Source: Nanobdellota archaeon
GTDB taxonomy: Archaea; Nanobdellota; Nanobdellia; Parvarchaeales; Parvarchaeaceae
Length of the DNA: 42,628 nt
Direction: 5' to 3'
Assembly: GCA_021851145.1 (NCBI GenBank)
Contig: JAJZJK010000004.1
Coordinates: 1-42,628 of the forward strand
Positions 9,969 to 19,471 of the stretch are shown piece by piece (the stretch's first letter is position 1; every line of letters begins with the position of its first letter). Under the pieces are notes generated by a model that made no database searches, was not told the origin of the DNA, and was given only the letters and a program-made list of their open reading frames with translations. A program made the translations under genes and the position numbers.

Positions 9969-11784
9969 TGAATAACCTCCTCTCTTTGTATATCCTGAAT
10001 GCATCTTCAATTGATTCATCAAAATACCCTCTTTTTTCTTTCAAGAAATTTTTTATGTAAGAATATAATTCTGAGCTTTTATCTACCTCGTTTCCTCCAA
10101 TAAAATTATCATATTTTTTCTCGGTTTTTATAAACTCTCCCTTACTAGAGACAAGAAAATGCAAAAGCTCATCAAATTTTGTTTGATAGTTTACTATATT
10201 TAGAGGTACTACTTTCGACTTGAATGAATCAATCTGGTTCTTTAAAACATCTAAATCAAAGTATCTACTAGCTTCGGATAAATACTCGTTTGTATCCCTA
10301 AAATCTTTTCCTTGATTAATAGAGATAATTGAGTTAACATATCTTGTTATTGTTTCGGTATAATCATTAAAGTGCTCACCAAAGTAAAAAGAAAGTAATG
10401 CAGAAGAGATTTCAAATTTAACATCATTGGTAACAACTGAATCAATGTACTCTTTTATTGGCTGTCTTATCTGTTCAGAGATTTTTTCTTCATTTTTATT
10501 AAAGTAATCCACCACATCCGAAAAGGAGAGATATTTTGTCAATTTATCAGAAGAACTGTTCAAATCTAGTATGCTGCTTATAGCCCTAGGAGAAATGCCA
10601 GCAGTCCAACCGCTTTTATACGCTGATTGATTTTTTGAATCAAATATAAATAACCTTGCAGCATCTTTAAGATATTTGCTTTTTTCAGAATCAATTTCAG
10701 AGGTGTAAGGCGTATAACCTGGCAGTAAATCCCCAAGAAAATTTGACATTGACTCAGTTGTTTTCCTTTCTAGTTCTTTTAGACGATTTGAATCATAGAA
10801 ATCAAGTAATTCCAAAGTGTTATCAATGAATTCATTTTCTTTACCGTGTAGATCCTCAAAAGTAAGCCTTGATAATACATTTAATTTTGAGATATACTCC
10901 AAGAAATTTGGGACAGCTTTTTCAATTGGAATATTAGATTCTTTAGCAACCTTTATTTCTTCTGAGTATGAAAGATTACGTCTGACATCTACACGTATTA
11001 TCCTCTCGAGTAAGGGTCTCGATTCTCTTTTACGGTCTTCATTTAACTCCATAAAGCTTTCATTACTGTGCATAATTATCAAGCTATCTAAAGGAACCTT
11101 ATTACCAGAATTATCAGAGAAATTATTGTCATAGATATTATTTAACAGTTGAAATACCTTTGGATTAATTTCCTCAATTTTACTTTTATCTGCACTTATA
11201 GTAAGTATAGATCTATTTGAGTTCATTATAACGTTTATGAATGAAGGAAGTAAAAAACTGTCGCCAAACTCAACAGTTGAAGACTTTGGAAAAACTTTTT
11301 CTAATTCTATTTTACTTTGTTCTATTTCCCCATTTTTGATAATCTTTTCTAGATTAGACTCGCATTGATAGCATAGTTCTGGGCGTTTATTGTTCATTGC
11401 ATTATCTGAACCGTTATTTAATTCCTTCAAAGGCAATACAGACCTATATAGGTTGTATGGATTCTCGTTATATTTACATTTTTTACCTTCTATACACAAG
11501 GTAAATATGTCTTTTGAGATTGAATACTTCTTATATCCACGTACTAAGCTGTTTATGATTTCAGTCTTTCCACTGCCGCTAGGGCCTATCAATAGCAATA
11601 AAGGCGTATAACCCTGTCTAGAAATAAAAGATGCCTTATCCAAAGCGCTCATCAGATTTTCTTTTACATCAGTTATACCGTGTATGTCACTTAAAGATTC
11701 TTCTGATTTTACGCTTTCTTTTATACGTTCGACAGTACTTTTTTCTTTTTCTCCAACTAGGCTTTGAAGGCCTTTTCTATCCAT
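9958..11784 (-). CDS. PrkA-like AAA+/serine kinase-type protein, copy 2
   Basis: Walker A LLLIGPSGSGKTEI; conserved YNENPYNLY...LCYQC region; position directly upstream of DUF444. Confidence 0.82.
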   Translation of the reverse strand: MDRKGLQSLVGEKEKSTVERIKESVKSEESLSDIHGITDVKENLMSALDKASFISRQGYTPLLLLIGPSGSGKTEIINSLVRGYKKYSISKDIFTLCIEGKKCKYNENPYNLYRSVLPLKELNNGSDNAMNNKRPELCYQCESNLEKIIKNGEIEQSKIELEKVFPKSSTVEFGDSFLLPSFINVIMNSNRSILTISADKSKIEEINPKVFQLLNNIYDNNFSDNSGNKVPLDSLIIMHSNESFMELNEDRKRESRPLLERIIRVDVRRNLSYSEEIKVAKESNIPIEKAVPNFLEYISKLNVLSRLTFEDLHGKENEFIDNTLELLDFYDSNRLKELERKTTESMSNFLGDLLPGYTPYTSEIDSEKSKYLKDAARLFIFDSKNQSAYKSGWTAGISPRAISSILDLNSSSDKLTKYLSFSDVVDYFNKNEEKISEQIRQPIKEYIDSVVTNDVKFEISSALLSFYFGEHFNDYTETITRYVNSIISINQGKDFRDTNEYLSEASRYFDLDVLKNQIDSFKSKVVPLNIVNYQTKFDELLHFLVSSKGEFIKTEKKYDNFIGGNEVDKSSELYSYIKNFLKEKRGYFDESIEDAFRIYKERRLFNDK

Positions 11785-11793
11785 AAATGCAAC

Positions 11794-14013
11794 CTAATCT
11801 TTTGATACAAACATGTGATAGGCAACTTCTGCGCATTGATTACAATAACCAACGTCGCGCAATTTGCTAATTATCCTACTTCTATCAAGTTCGGTAGCTG
11901 TCCCAGCTACTGATGAGCTTAATTTGTCTACAACTCCATTTGTAAGCTCAGGATACCTTTCGATAATTGTAGGTGTCAGCATTTTAACTAGCTCGTCGAC
12001 ATTCTTCTTATTGTTTGCTACTGAGGCGTCATTTATTATACTGTATACACTATCTCTTATAACATCACTTCTAATATTTGCTCTTTTCTCCAAATCATTT
12101 ACGAAATCGTAGTCTATAGGTTGTACTGTGCCAAACATAGGAACTCTGACTTTTTTGTCGTTGTCTCCGCCTGTTTTGTTTATGTAGTATACATTTATTA
12201 TATATTTATTTACAAGATCCTGTACTTTTTCAGAGCCATATTCTACCATTGATACATCATTTTTCATCATTCTTTTTATCTCATTATATGCATCACCAAC
12301 TATAACAGAACCTTCACCGTTTTCCCTTGGCTGAACCCTTACCTTAGTTTCAGGAGAGAGATCTTCTAAGGTATTTAGAAAATCTTCTATATACCTCGTA
12401 CCATTTGCTTCATCTAAAATTCTTCCAAGGCATAACTTTTCGTTAAGTTCATCTTTGGGTATATCCCTTAATTCAAGTTCCCTATTTTTGCAAAGATTTG
12501 CATAAGAGAGGAACTTTGATGGCGATTTCACCATATCATCGTAAGGAATACCGAGTTTTACACCCTCCTCTAATTCTAAAATAGGTTTCTGATTTGCTTC
12601 CCTTAAAATATCCTCTAAAGACACTTTTATTTCAGGTATTGAAACGCCGTTGTATATATCTGCTTTGTCTTTTAAGCTAACATTCGGATAATTTGACAAG
12701 CTGCCCTCTACCCATAACCTTGCCAGCATCCTTAAAAAATGCGGAGGGTAATGTATATCTAGTTCTTTTGATGCATGTGAATATATATCGCTTAGTGCAG
12801 TTTCAGCATCAGAGAGCTTAGTCATAGATCTAAATACTATTATATTTGACCTACGCAGAAGGTAAGGTTTTATGCTATCAGCTATTTTTTTGTAGTCGTC
12901 CATATTTGTAGTTCCTATCATTATAGCATCAAAGGATTCCTTAAACGAAGGAGAAACCTTTGTTCTAGTATCTTGTACGAAATCAAGCAAAGAATTCGCG
13001 AAGGATGAGGATCCTTTAAGAACTTCACTTATGTATATTATGTTGCCTCTTGGGGAAGGTGCTGATTGGCTACCAAGTATACCAAAATCATACGCCAAAA
13101 CATTTGAATTGTCTCCTCCAAGCTCATTTAATTTCTTGTAGAATAACTTCCCTCCAAATATACCTTTATAATCTAAGTGCTGGTCATCAGCTGCAACAAC
13201 TGGCTCAGAGATGTGGATTATATCCTCATCGGTAGCACGTTCAACAGTTATTAATTTTTCGAGTATTTTTTGTATTTTTTCTTCATCTGGCCTGTTATCT
13301 TTTTGGATAAATTGGCTTAAAGAATCTACTATAGTTCCTTTTATCTTGTTTAAAGTTGAGCTCACTGCGCTTCTTTTATTTATGCTTGGGATAGTCCAGT
13401 ATTCTTTGTCTTTTTTATCCATTTTTTCAATTAATTCTTCTATATCTGTCTTCTTTGAAGAACCGCGTCTCTTTTGCAGGAGATATATCTCATTCTGTAT
13501 GTTCTCTCCTAAGGTTAATTTTCTTTTTCCAGTTGAACCTAACTGAGAATGAACATCTTCAATAAACTTCTTTTTTTGACTAGCATCTAAATCGTTTAAA
13601 GCCGGGTTATTTTCAAGTGAATCTAAGTCTAATTTTAGTATATATTGTATGCCTTTTTCCTCGGAATAAACCCTCAATGTTTCAGATAAGGTATTTAGAA
13701 ACTCGCTTTTACCTGCACCAGGTGGAGAAATTATTACAGTAAGCTTGTTTCTCATATCACTGTTTCTTGCTGCTCTTTTTAGGAAAGAAACAAATTCATC
13801 TGCAAAATCACTTGAATCATACCTAGTCTTTACATTTCTTTTATCATCTGATTGCTTAACTAAAAATTGCCATTTTCTATCTTTTTTGCCATAAGATTCT
13901 ATTGCTTCAAGGGCCCGTTGATTTGCATTATAGAACAATTCGGGTTTATCCTTACTAAAACTTAAAAATTCTTCTAAACTCATCTTTTGTTTAAAAGCTG
14001 CTTTTTCCACCAT
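11794..14013 (-). CDS. PrkA-like AAA+/serine kinase-type protein, copy 1
   Basis: Walker A TVIISPPGAGKSEF; SPRGNIIYISEVLKG and MIGTTNMDDYKKI regions typical of PrkA; start MVEKAAF at 14013 preferred over 14070. Confidence 0.85.
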   Translation of the reverse strand: MVEKAAFKQKMSLEEFLSFSKDKPELFYNANQRALEAIESYGKKDRKWQFLVKQSDDKRNVKTRYDSSDFADEFVSFLKRAARNSDMRNKLTVIISPPGAGKSEFLNTLSETLRVYSEEKGIQYILKLDLDSLENNPALNDLDASQKKKFIEDVHSQLGSTGKRKLTLGENIQNEIYLLQKRRGSSKKTDIEELIEKMDKKDKEYWTIPSINKRSAVSSTLNKIKGTIVDSLSQFIQKDNRPDEEKIQKILEKLITVERATDEDIIHISEPVVAADDQHLDYKGIFGGKLFYKKLNELGGDNSNVLAYDFGILGSQSAPSPRGNIIYISEVLKGSSSFANSLLDFVQDTRTKVSPSFKESFDAIMIGTTNMDDYKKIADSIKPYLLRRSNIIVFRSMTKLSDAETALSDIYSHASKELDIHYPPHFLRMLARLWVEGSLSNYPNVSLKDKADIYNGVSIPEIKVSLEDILREANQKPILELEEGVKLGIPYDDMVKSPSKFLSYANLCKNRELELRDIPKDELNEKLCLGRILDEANGTRYIEDFLNTLEDLSPETKVRVQPRENGEGSVIVGDAYNEIKRMMKNDVSMVEYGSEKVQDLVNKYIINVYYINKTGGDNDKKVRVPMFGTVQPIDYDFVNDLEKRANIRSDVIRDSVYSIINDASVANNKKNVDELVKMLTPTIIERYPELTNGVVDKLSSSVAGTATELDRSRIISKLRDVGYCNQCAEVAYHMFVSKD

Positions 14014-14418
14014 ATTACTCAACCCCCAACATATATAGGAAGATATCTTCCTTATATACTTTTTCTTCAAAAAATTCTAAGTTATTATCTAAAATTTTAA
14101 TAAAATTTACAATTTTTACACTGAATCCCCTCATAAACCTATAATTTTTCATTTTTACCATTCTTATTTCACCTCACTTTTTGCTAATTATTTAATAATA
14201 ACCATGTGGAAATTAACCAAAAATATTTTATTTAGATCAAAACCCAAACAAAATCCTTTAAGAATTGGAGATTATTTGGGCAAATTACCTTGTCTTAATT
14301 GAATATGAAAAAAGGTAGCCCTGCCAGTTAATTGATGTAAATAAAACTTCACTAATAAAGGCAAGCTTTTTCATATTATTTTAATAAATTCTTAGTATTT
14401 AAGACATACCTAAATAGA

Positions 14419-15651
14419 TTATACTAAATTTTTTATTTCTTTTATTAGAGAATTTAATTTAAATTTCATTTCCAGCTTAGTCTCTAAATCTCTTACTGTT
14501 ACTAAATCGTCCTGTAAATCCCTTTTGCCAACTATTATTGCATACTTGATTTTCTTTGCATTACAATAATTTAAACCCTTAGATAAGGGTGCATCATCCA
14601 AAACTATATCTGTAACTACCCCATTATTTCTCAGGTCAGTAGCTATTTTCCTTGCAGTATCCATATCATCTACGCTAAGAACACAAAAAGTCTTATAAAA
14701 TTCATTTTTATAACTGGAAGTTAAAACCTCCATTACCACGTCAAAACCTATTGCTCCACCGACTATCGGGAAATCTGAATCGAATTTCATGCTTATTTTA
14801 TCGTATCTCCCTCCCCCGGCAAGTACCACCCCTTTTAGTTCTCCGTCCGTAAACTCAAATTCGAATATGCTTCCATCATAATAATCTTGCCCACGTACTA
14901 ATGACCTATCAAAGTACACCCCATCTATACCGTAATTCTTCTTTAGGTCTGAGATTAAGTAATTAACATCGTCTATCCCGTCTATCCCAGAAATTTCTTT
15001 CCCATTCAGGTAATCTTTTACTTTTCCAGCTTTATCACTACCTATTAACTCGCTTACCCTCTTGATAACTTCGTCTACCCCGATCTTATTTACTTTATCG
15101 ATCTCCCTCAAAACCTGGACAATTTTTTCGATATCAACCTGTAAATTTTCCATTAAAGAGGTAAGTATCTTCCTGTTGCTTACATTTATTTTATAGTTTG
15201 TTATCCCTAGTTTTTTAAGCGTAAAATCTATGCAGGCTATAATCTCTGAATCATATTTTAGATCCGATGAGCCAAAGACATCTATGTCTGCCTGTATAAA
15301 CTCCCTCCATCTGCCTTTTTTAGTGTCTTCATACCTCCAAACATTTCCCATGCTGTAAGCTCTAAGTGGAAAAACGAGAGACTTATTTCCGGAAACGACT
15401 CTTAATTTAGATATAGTATGTTCAGGCCTCAATGCAAGTTTCTCTCCTTTTTTATCCTCAAAAGAATAAAGCTGCGATTCTATCTCAGGGCCAGATTTAT
15501 TTGTAAACAGAGATAGGTATTCAAAAGAGGGTGTTTCAATTGGCTCAAAGCCAAATAATTCATATGATTTTCTTATTGTCTCAAGGGCCTGCTGCCTTAA
15601 AACAGCAGTTATACCTATAAAATCCCTTACGCCTTTTACTCTGTCTGCCAT
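14419..15651 (-). CDS. hisS: Histidyl-tRNA synthetase
   Basis: Class II motifs: IETPSFEYLSLF, LRPEHTISKLRVV, WRYEDTKKGRWREFIQADIDVFG, FDRSLVRGQDYYDG, LAGGGRYD. Confidence 0.95.
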   Translation of the reverse strand: MADRVKGVRDFIGITAVLRQQALETIRKSYELFGFEPIETPSFEYLSLFTNKSGPEIESQLYSFEDKKGEKLALRPEHTISKLRVVSGNKSLVFPLRAYSMGNVWRYEDTKKGRWREFIQADIDVFGSSDLKYDSEIIACIDFTLKKLGITNYKINVSNRKILTSLMENLQVDIEKIVQVLREIDKVNKIGVDEVIKRVSELIGSDKAGKVKDYLNGKEISGIDGIDDVNYLISDLKKNYGIDGVYFDRSLVRGQDYYDGSIFEFEFTDGELKGVVLAGGGRYDKISMKFDSDFPIVGGAIGFDVVMEVLTSSYKNEFYKTFCVLSVDDMDTARKIATDLRNNGVVTDIVLDDAPLSKGLNYCNAKKIKYAIIVGKRDLQDDLVTVRDLETKLEMKFKLNSLIKEIKNLV

Positions 15652-15684
15652 TAGTATATTAAGAAATTAGAACTTTAAAAATAT

Positions 15685-15712
15685 AAAAAAGGCCATTTAA
15701 AAATGAATGGCC
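15685..15712 (-). terminator. Hairpin plus U-tract, candidate terminator of the 15722-16117 gene
   Basis: GGCCATT-(8 nt)-AATGGCC inverted repeat at 15691-15712, followed on the minus strand by TTTTTT. Confidence 0.6.
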
Positions 15713-15721
15713 AAACAAAAA

Positions 15722-16117
15722 TTACTCTTTTTTACTTACAGGATTTTCTGCTTTGGACTGCTTCTTGTATTTATAAAATAAATACCCTGAGATTGCAACT
15801 CCAACTGCTCCGAAAGCGAATAAAAGTGTCGCATCGTTTTGGTATGGTGAAGCCTTTCCAAGTAAGTACCCAAAATCCTGGTTAAATGCAGCGTTAAACC
15901 CATTTCTAAACATAGAATAAAGGGGGTACTGCGCTCTTAACGTACTATGTGGGTCCTTCCAAATAGTGTAGAACTTGTTCCAGTCCTGATTATACAGAGT
16001 ATCATACTGATTGTAGTATACTTCTGCTTTTGCCTCTTCGACAGCTCCTCCTGCAAGTAAACCTGCTCCTGTAACACCTGCTAGTAATGCCGAAAGTTTT
16101 TGCTTAACTTTTCCCAT
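15722..16117 (-). CDS. Small secreted/membrane-anchored protein, unknown family
   Basis: Start at 16117 preceded by GGAGGTG; hydrophobic N-terminus LSALLAGVTGAGLLAGGAVEEAKA; Y/W-rich middle; C-terminal TM segment LLFAFGAVGVAISGYLFYKYKK. Confidence 0.7.
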   Translation of the reverse strand: MGKVKQKLSALLAGVTGAGLLAGGAVEEAKAEVYYNQYDTLYNQDWNKFYTIWKDPHSTLRAQYPLYSMFRNGFNAAFNQDFGYLLGKASPYQNDATLLFAFGAVGVAISGYLFYKYKKQSKAENPVSKKE

Positions 16118-16353
16118 AACACCTCCGTTTATTATTTTGAAATGAAGTATACTCATATAAATACTTTTATTTTTGAAAAGTAGTTAATCTTTAACTATTT
16201 TTAGGCATACCTTTTCTAAATTTTTATGTTTCTTAAGAGCGTATGTTTATTTTAGTAAAATACACATAAACCTGCAAGATTTGAAATGTTTCACTACAGA
16301 TAAGTAGTCTTAGTATACATAAAGTATATATACTATTTATATCTTAGATAAAG

Positions 16354-18444
16354 ATGAAAGTTAAGGAAATACTAACAAGCAATGAATTCCGGGACCTGTC
16401 TTTAGAGCCTGAGATTAAAAATGCATTTGAGAAAGCCATTGCAAAGTATACTGGAAAAACCGCATATAACATTGCTTTTGGGTTAAAAGGCATTCTTTAT
16501 CGCACAAAAGAGAAAGAAACAATAATAAATTACTTAAAAAAAATGTCATTAGATGATATAGTGAACACTATTGAAAGTTATAAAGGATATGCAAATAGCA
16601 GCATTCTCCAAAAGTTTATGGATATTGCCTACAAAGATGTAATTTATAATAAGAAAAACATAATAAAATTCTCAGAGATAATGTCACGTGATAATATAGT
16701 AAACACTATACATAATTACAAAGAAGAAAATGCAGTTTTTATTACCAATCAAATTAGTGACATTGCCATTTATACTTCCAGTCAGAATTTAGTGGATTTG
16801 ACTGCTAAATTGATTATGAAACAGGAGGATAAAAATGCTATTATGACTGCTGAAGCAGTAGCTTCTGTTGCCAGCACCTACAACAATAAAGCAACTGAGT
16901 TGGTTATAGAAACGTTAAATAAGTACCCTGAAATAGCTACTAACAGTATATCTAAAATATTCAAAGATTCTAGATATCATACAAAAGACAGCGATACTGT
17001 AATAAAATTAGCTGAGATTATGTCTTTGGAAAAAGTTATAAAAACCGCTAATAGATTTAAAGAACCTTTAGTTAATAATTTTATAATTGAAAAATTTGGG
17101 GAACTAGCGTATAAAGATATAGAATATAAGATAGATTATAATGTAAATAAATTCTCAGAGATAATGTCACTTGATAGTGTAGTAAATACTGTTGAAAGCC
17201 ATCATGGAGGGGTTGCCGAAGATATAACCAAAATACTTTTTAAGGTTTTTAACATTGATGATAGTGAAGAGGCAATTAATAGCGTTTGCAAGCTGATAAA
17301 AAAGGTTGGCAGCGTCGTGGCGTCTTTTTTAGATACTAAAGACCTTATAAAAATACACAAAGAAGGGCTTGACAGAATTATAGACGGAAGAGAACATTTT
17401 AATGCCGTCGCAAATTATTTGAAGTCAGACAATCAATTAATAAGACCTAACAAAGATAATTTATCGGATTATACTGGTATAGTCAACAACTACTTATCTG
17501 ATAAGTACGGCATTAAAAAGAAAATAAGCCTTGACAAGGCCTTAACATTTTTCTCAACTGAAGAAAATTATAGAGAAAAGATTTTAGACTTGATAAATAA
17601 TTCATCAGAAAAAGATCCCAGAGAATACTCCCTGGCTAGTAATGATAATGGAGGCTTATTGGATTTAGATAAAAGAAAATTGCCATACCTTTCGATTATA
17701 GCAATAACTGGTTCAAAAAATAAGAAAGATGATAATGAAGCATTTAAAACCTTATCCCAAATAGTTGGAGAAAAGACTGTAAAAAGAGCTAGAAACGAAT
17801 TTAATTCAAATTATAAAGCAAAACTGATGAAAAAATTATCAAACTACATAAAAAATGAAGATATACCCGGCGCTTTGAGGTTACTTGAAGATACAAATAA
17901 TAAACTCATAAATGAGATTTTGTTATTTTCAAATTATAACAACGGAAATTTTGTTCAAGGGAGTAATGTCCTATATGCTGTTGAAAGCAATAATCCGGTT
18001 GACTATGATAATCGTATTCAGATAGCATGTGTTTATTTCCCGCAGAACTATGGCGAGGGAGAATATAACTATTGCAAAGATGATAGGTTCAGCATAATTA
18101 GGTATGATATAAACGGCAAAAGCGTGGGCAGTGCTATCTGCTACAAAGAAAATGAAAACTTCCTTGTGGATTCTGTTGAAGGACATCGTACTTTTAGGAA
18201 ACATAAGATATTTGAGATTGTTTATAAGGACCTTATACAAAGGGCAATATCCAAAGAATGCCAACAGATAATATTCAACAGTAATGGAATAAATGAAACC
18301 GCTAAGAGGTTTGCCGAATACCTGGAGGATATAAACCTGAAAAAGAGTTATACTAAAATGAAACTTGAAACTAAAGGGTACTTAGACGCAAATAAATATC
18401 AAGTAGAAGGATATGTCGTGAATTTGAACAGTTTGCGGCAATAA
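16354..18444 (+). CDS. 696-aa alpha-helical repeat protein, no family recognised; possible C-terminal GNAT-like domain
   Basis: Single long ORF; four recurrences of a (K)xxxxMSLDxVVNTxxxYK unit; C-terminal DRFSIIRYDINGKSVGSAICYKENENFLVDSVEGHRTFRKHKIFEIVYKDLIQ. Confidence 0.75.
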   Translation: MKVKEILTSNEFRDLSLEPEIKNAFEKAIAKYTGKTAYNIAFGLKGILYRTKEKETIINYLKKMSLDDIVNTIESYKGYANSSILQKFMDIAYKDVIYNKKNIIKFSEIMSRDNIVNTIHNYKEENAVFITNQISDIAIYTSSQNLVDLTAKLIMKQEDKNAIMTAEAVASVASTYNNKATELVIETLNKYPEIATNSISKIFKDSRYHTKDSDTVIKLAEIMSLEKVIKTANRFKEPLVNNFIIEKFGELAYKDIEYKIDYNVNKFSEIMSLDSVVNTVESHHGGVAEDITKILFKVFNIDDSEEAINSVCKLIKKVGSVVASFLDTKDLIKIHKEGLDRIIDGREHFNAVANYLKSDNQLIRPNKDNLSDYTGIVNNYLSDKYGIKKKISLDKALTFFSTEENYREKILDLINNSSEKDPREYSLASNDNGGLLDLDKRKLPYLSIIAITGSKNKKDDNEAFKTLSQIVGEKTVKRARNEFNSNYKAKLMKKLSNYIKNEDIPGALRLLEDTNNKLINEILLFSNYNNGNFVQGSNVLYAVESNNPVDYDNRIQIACVYFPQNYGEGEYNYCKDDRFSIIRYDINGKSVGSAICYKENENFLVDSVEGHRTFRKHKIFEIVYKDLIQRAISKECQQIIFNSNGINETAKRFAEYLEDINLKKSYTKMKLETKGYLDANKYQVEGYVVNLNSLRQ
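16666..17170 (+). repeat. Dispersed intragenic repeat; identical 22-mer aaattctcagagataatgtcac at 16666-16687 and 17149-17170
   Basis: Exact 22-nt repeat inside the 696-aa ORF, encoding KFSEIMS; flanking sequence also similar. Confidence 0.85.
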
Positions 18445-18610
18445 ATATTTTATTTAAAACTTAAAGAGATATAAAAGAAAGCAAGAGCCCACATTAAAGG
18501 CCATTAAAATTAGTTTGTACCATGTTATACCCCCTATAATTACCTAAAAAAGCAAAACAGAATCTTATATAGATTCACCAAAAACCGTAATAGGACAGAT
18601 TAAGGTTAAA

Positions 18611-19471
18611 TTAATTGAATTCTTTTTTCTCAAATAAAAATAATCCTGCTACTGTTGTAACTATAAAATAGAAAAACATTATTAGGACCCCTTCTCCCAA
18701 TCTTACGTAATAACTACTTATTGAAAAGGAGGCTCTAGCAGACAGCGGAAGACTCACAACAGCTGGCGGGTAAGGATTGGAAAGGACGTTTGAGATAGAC
18801 TGTGCACCATATGTAAGTATAAACCAAGGCTGAACATGCGCTAATGTACCTACCAAAGTCTGCAATAAGGAGAAAACAAAAAGAAGGAGTATTACTGCAA
18901 CTATTATTGATATAGTACTGCTTTTAAACATAGAGCTAAAGAAAAATACTAGACCCATGGCGGAAACTATGTACAATACTGATAGGAGCAAAGATTCAAT
19001 AAATTGGTAAGGAACACTAGAACTATTAAAGTAATACGCAGCATTCCCAACTGTTATTGCTGTAAAAACCAATAAGATCATTAATGAAAATAGAACAGCA
19101 GCTAGGAATTTACCGATATAAATAGAGGATCTCCTAATAGGATTGCCCACAGTGAAATAGCCTGTTTTATTTTGAAATTCTCCGGAGATAGCATCGCCTC
19201 CAAAGAAAACTGCGGAAAGTATGATTATAAACGTGACAGACATTCCCCACCAACTAGAATAGAAAGAAAGTGGTGAACTCAGAAATGAAGAAGGTCTAAA
19301 ATACCCGACAATAGTTGTCAAAAGAATACCTATCAATACTGCAATAATCAGAAGTATCAAAAACTTTCTAGATCGAAGGTAATCTATTGAGGTATATTTT
19401 GCAATCAGGAACGTCTGCATAAAACTACTTGGAACTATATTTTTATCGCCGAAGTTAGTATTTTCCATCAT
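18611..19471 (-). CDS. ABC-2 type transporter permease
   Basis: Six predicted hydrophobic segments; GGDAISGEFQNKTGYFTVGNPIRRSSIYIGKF typical of ABC-2 permeases; overlaps the ATPase gene. Confidence 0.88.
   Translation of the reverse strand: MMENTNFGDKNIVPSSFMQTFLIAKYTSIDYLRSRKFLILLIIAVLIGILLTTIVGYFRPSSFLSSPLSFYSSWWGMSVTFIIILSAVFFGGDAISGEFQNKTGYFTVGNPIRRSSIYIGKFLAAVLFSLMILLVFTAITVGNAAYYFNSSSVPYQFIESLLLSVLYIVSAMGLVFFFSSMFKSSTISIIVAVILLLFVFSLLQTLVGTLAHVQPWFILTYGAQSISNVLSNPYPPAVVSLPLSARASFSISSYYVRLGEGVLIMFFYFIVTTVAGLFLFEKKEFN

Noticed and set aside
9706-9975. Repetitive SPSPLPSPSPLP ORF and ccatctccattacc DNA repeats
   Set aside because: Antisense shadow of the G/D-rich linker (GNGDGDGNGDGDPDEG) in the DUF444 protein, not an independent repeat element or CRISPR.
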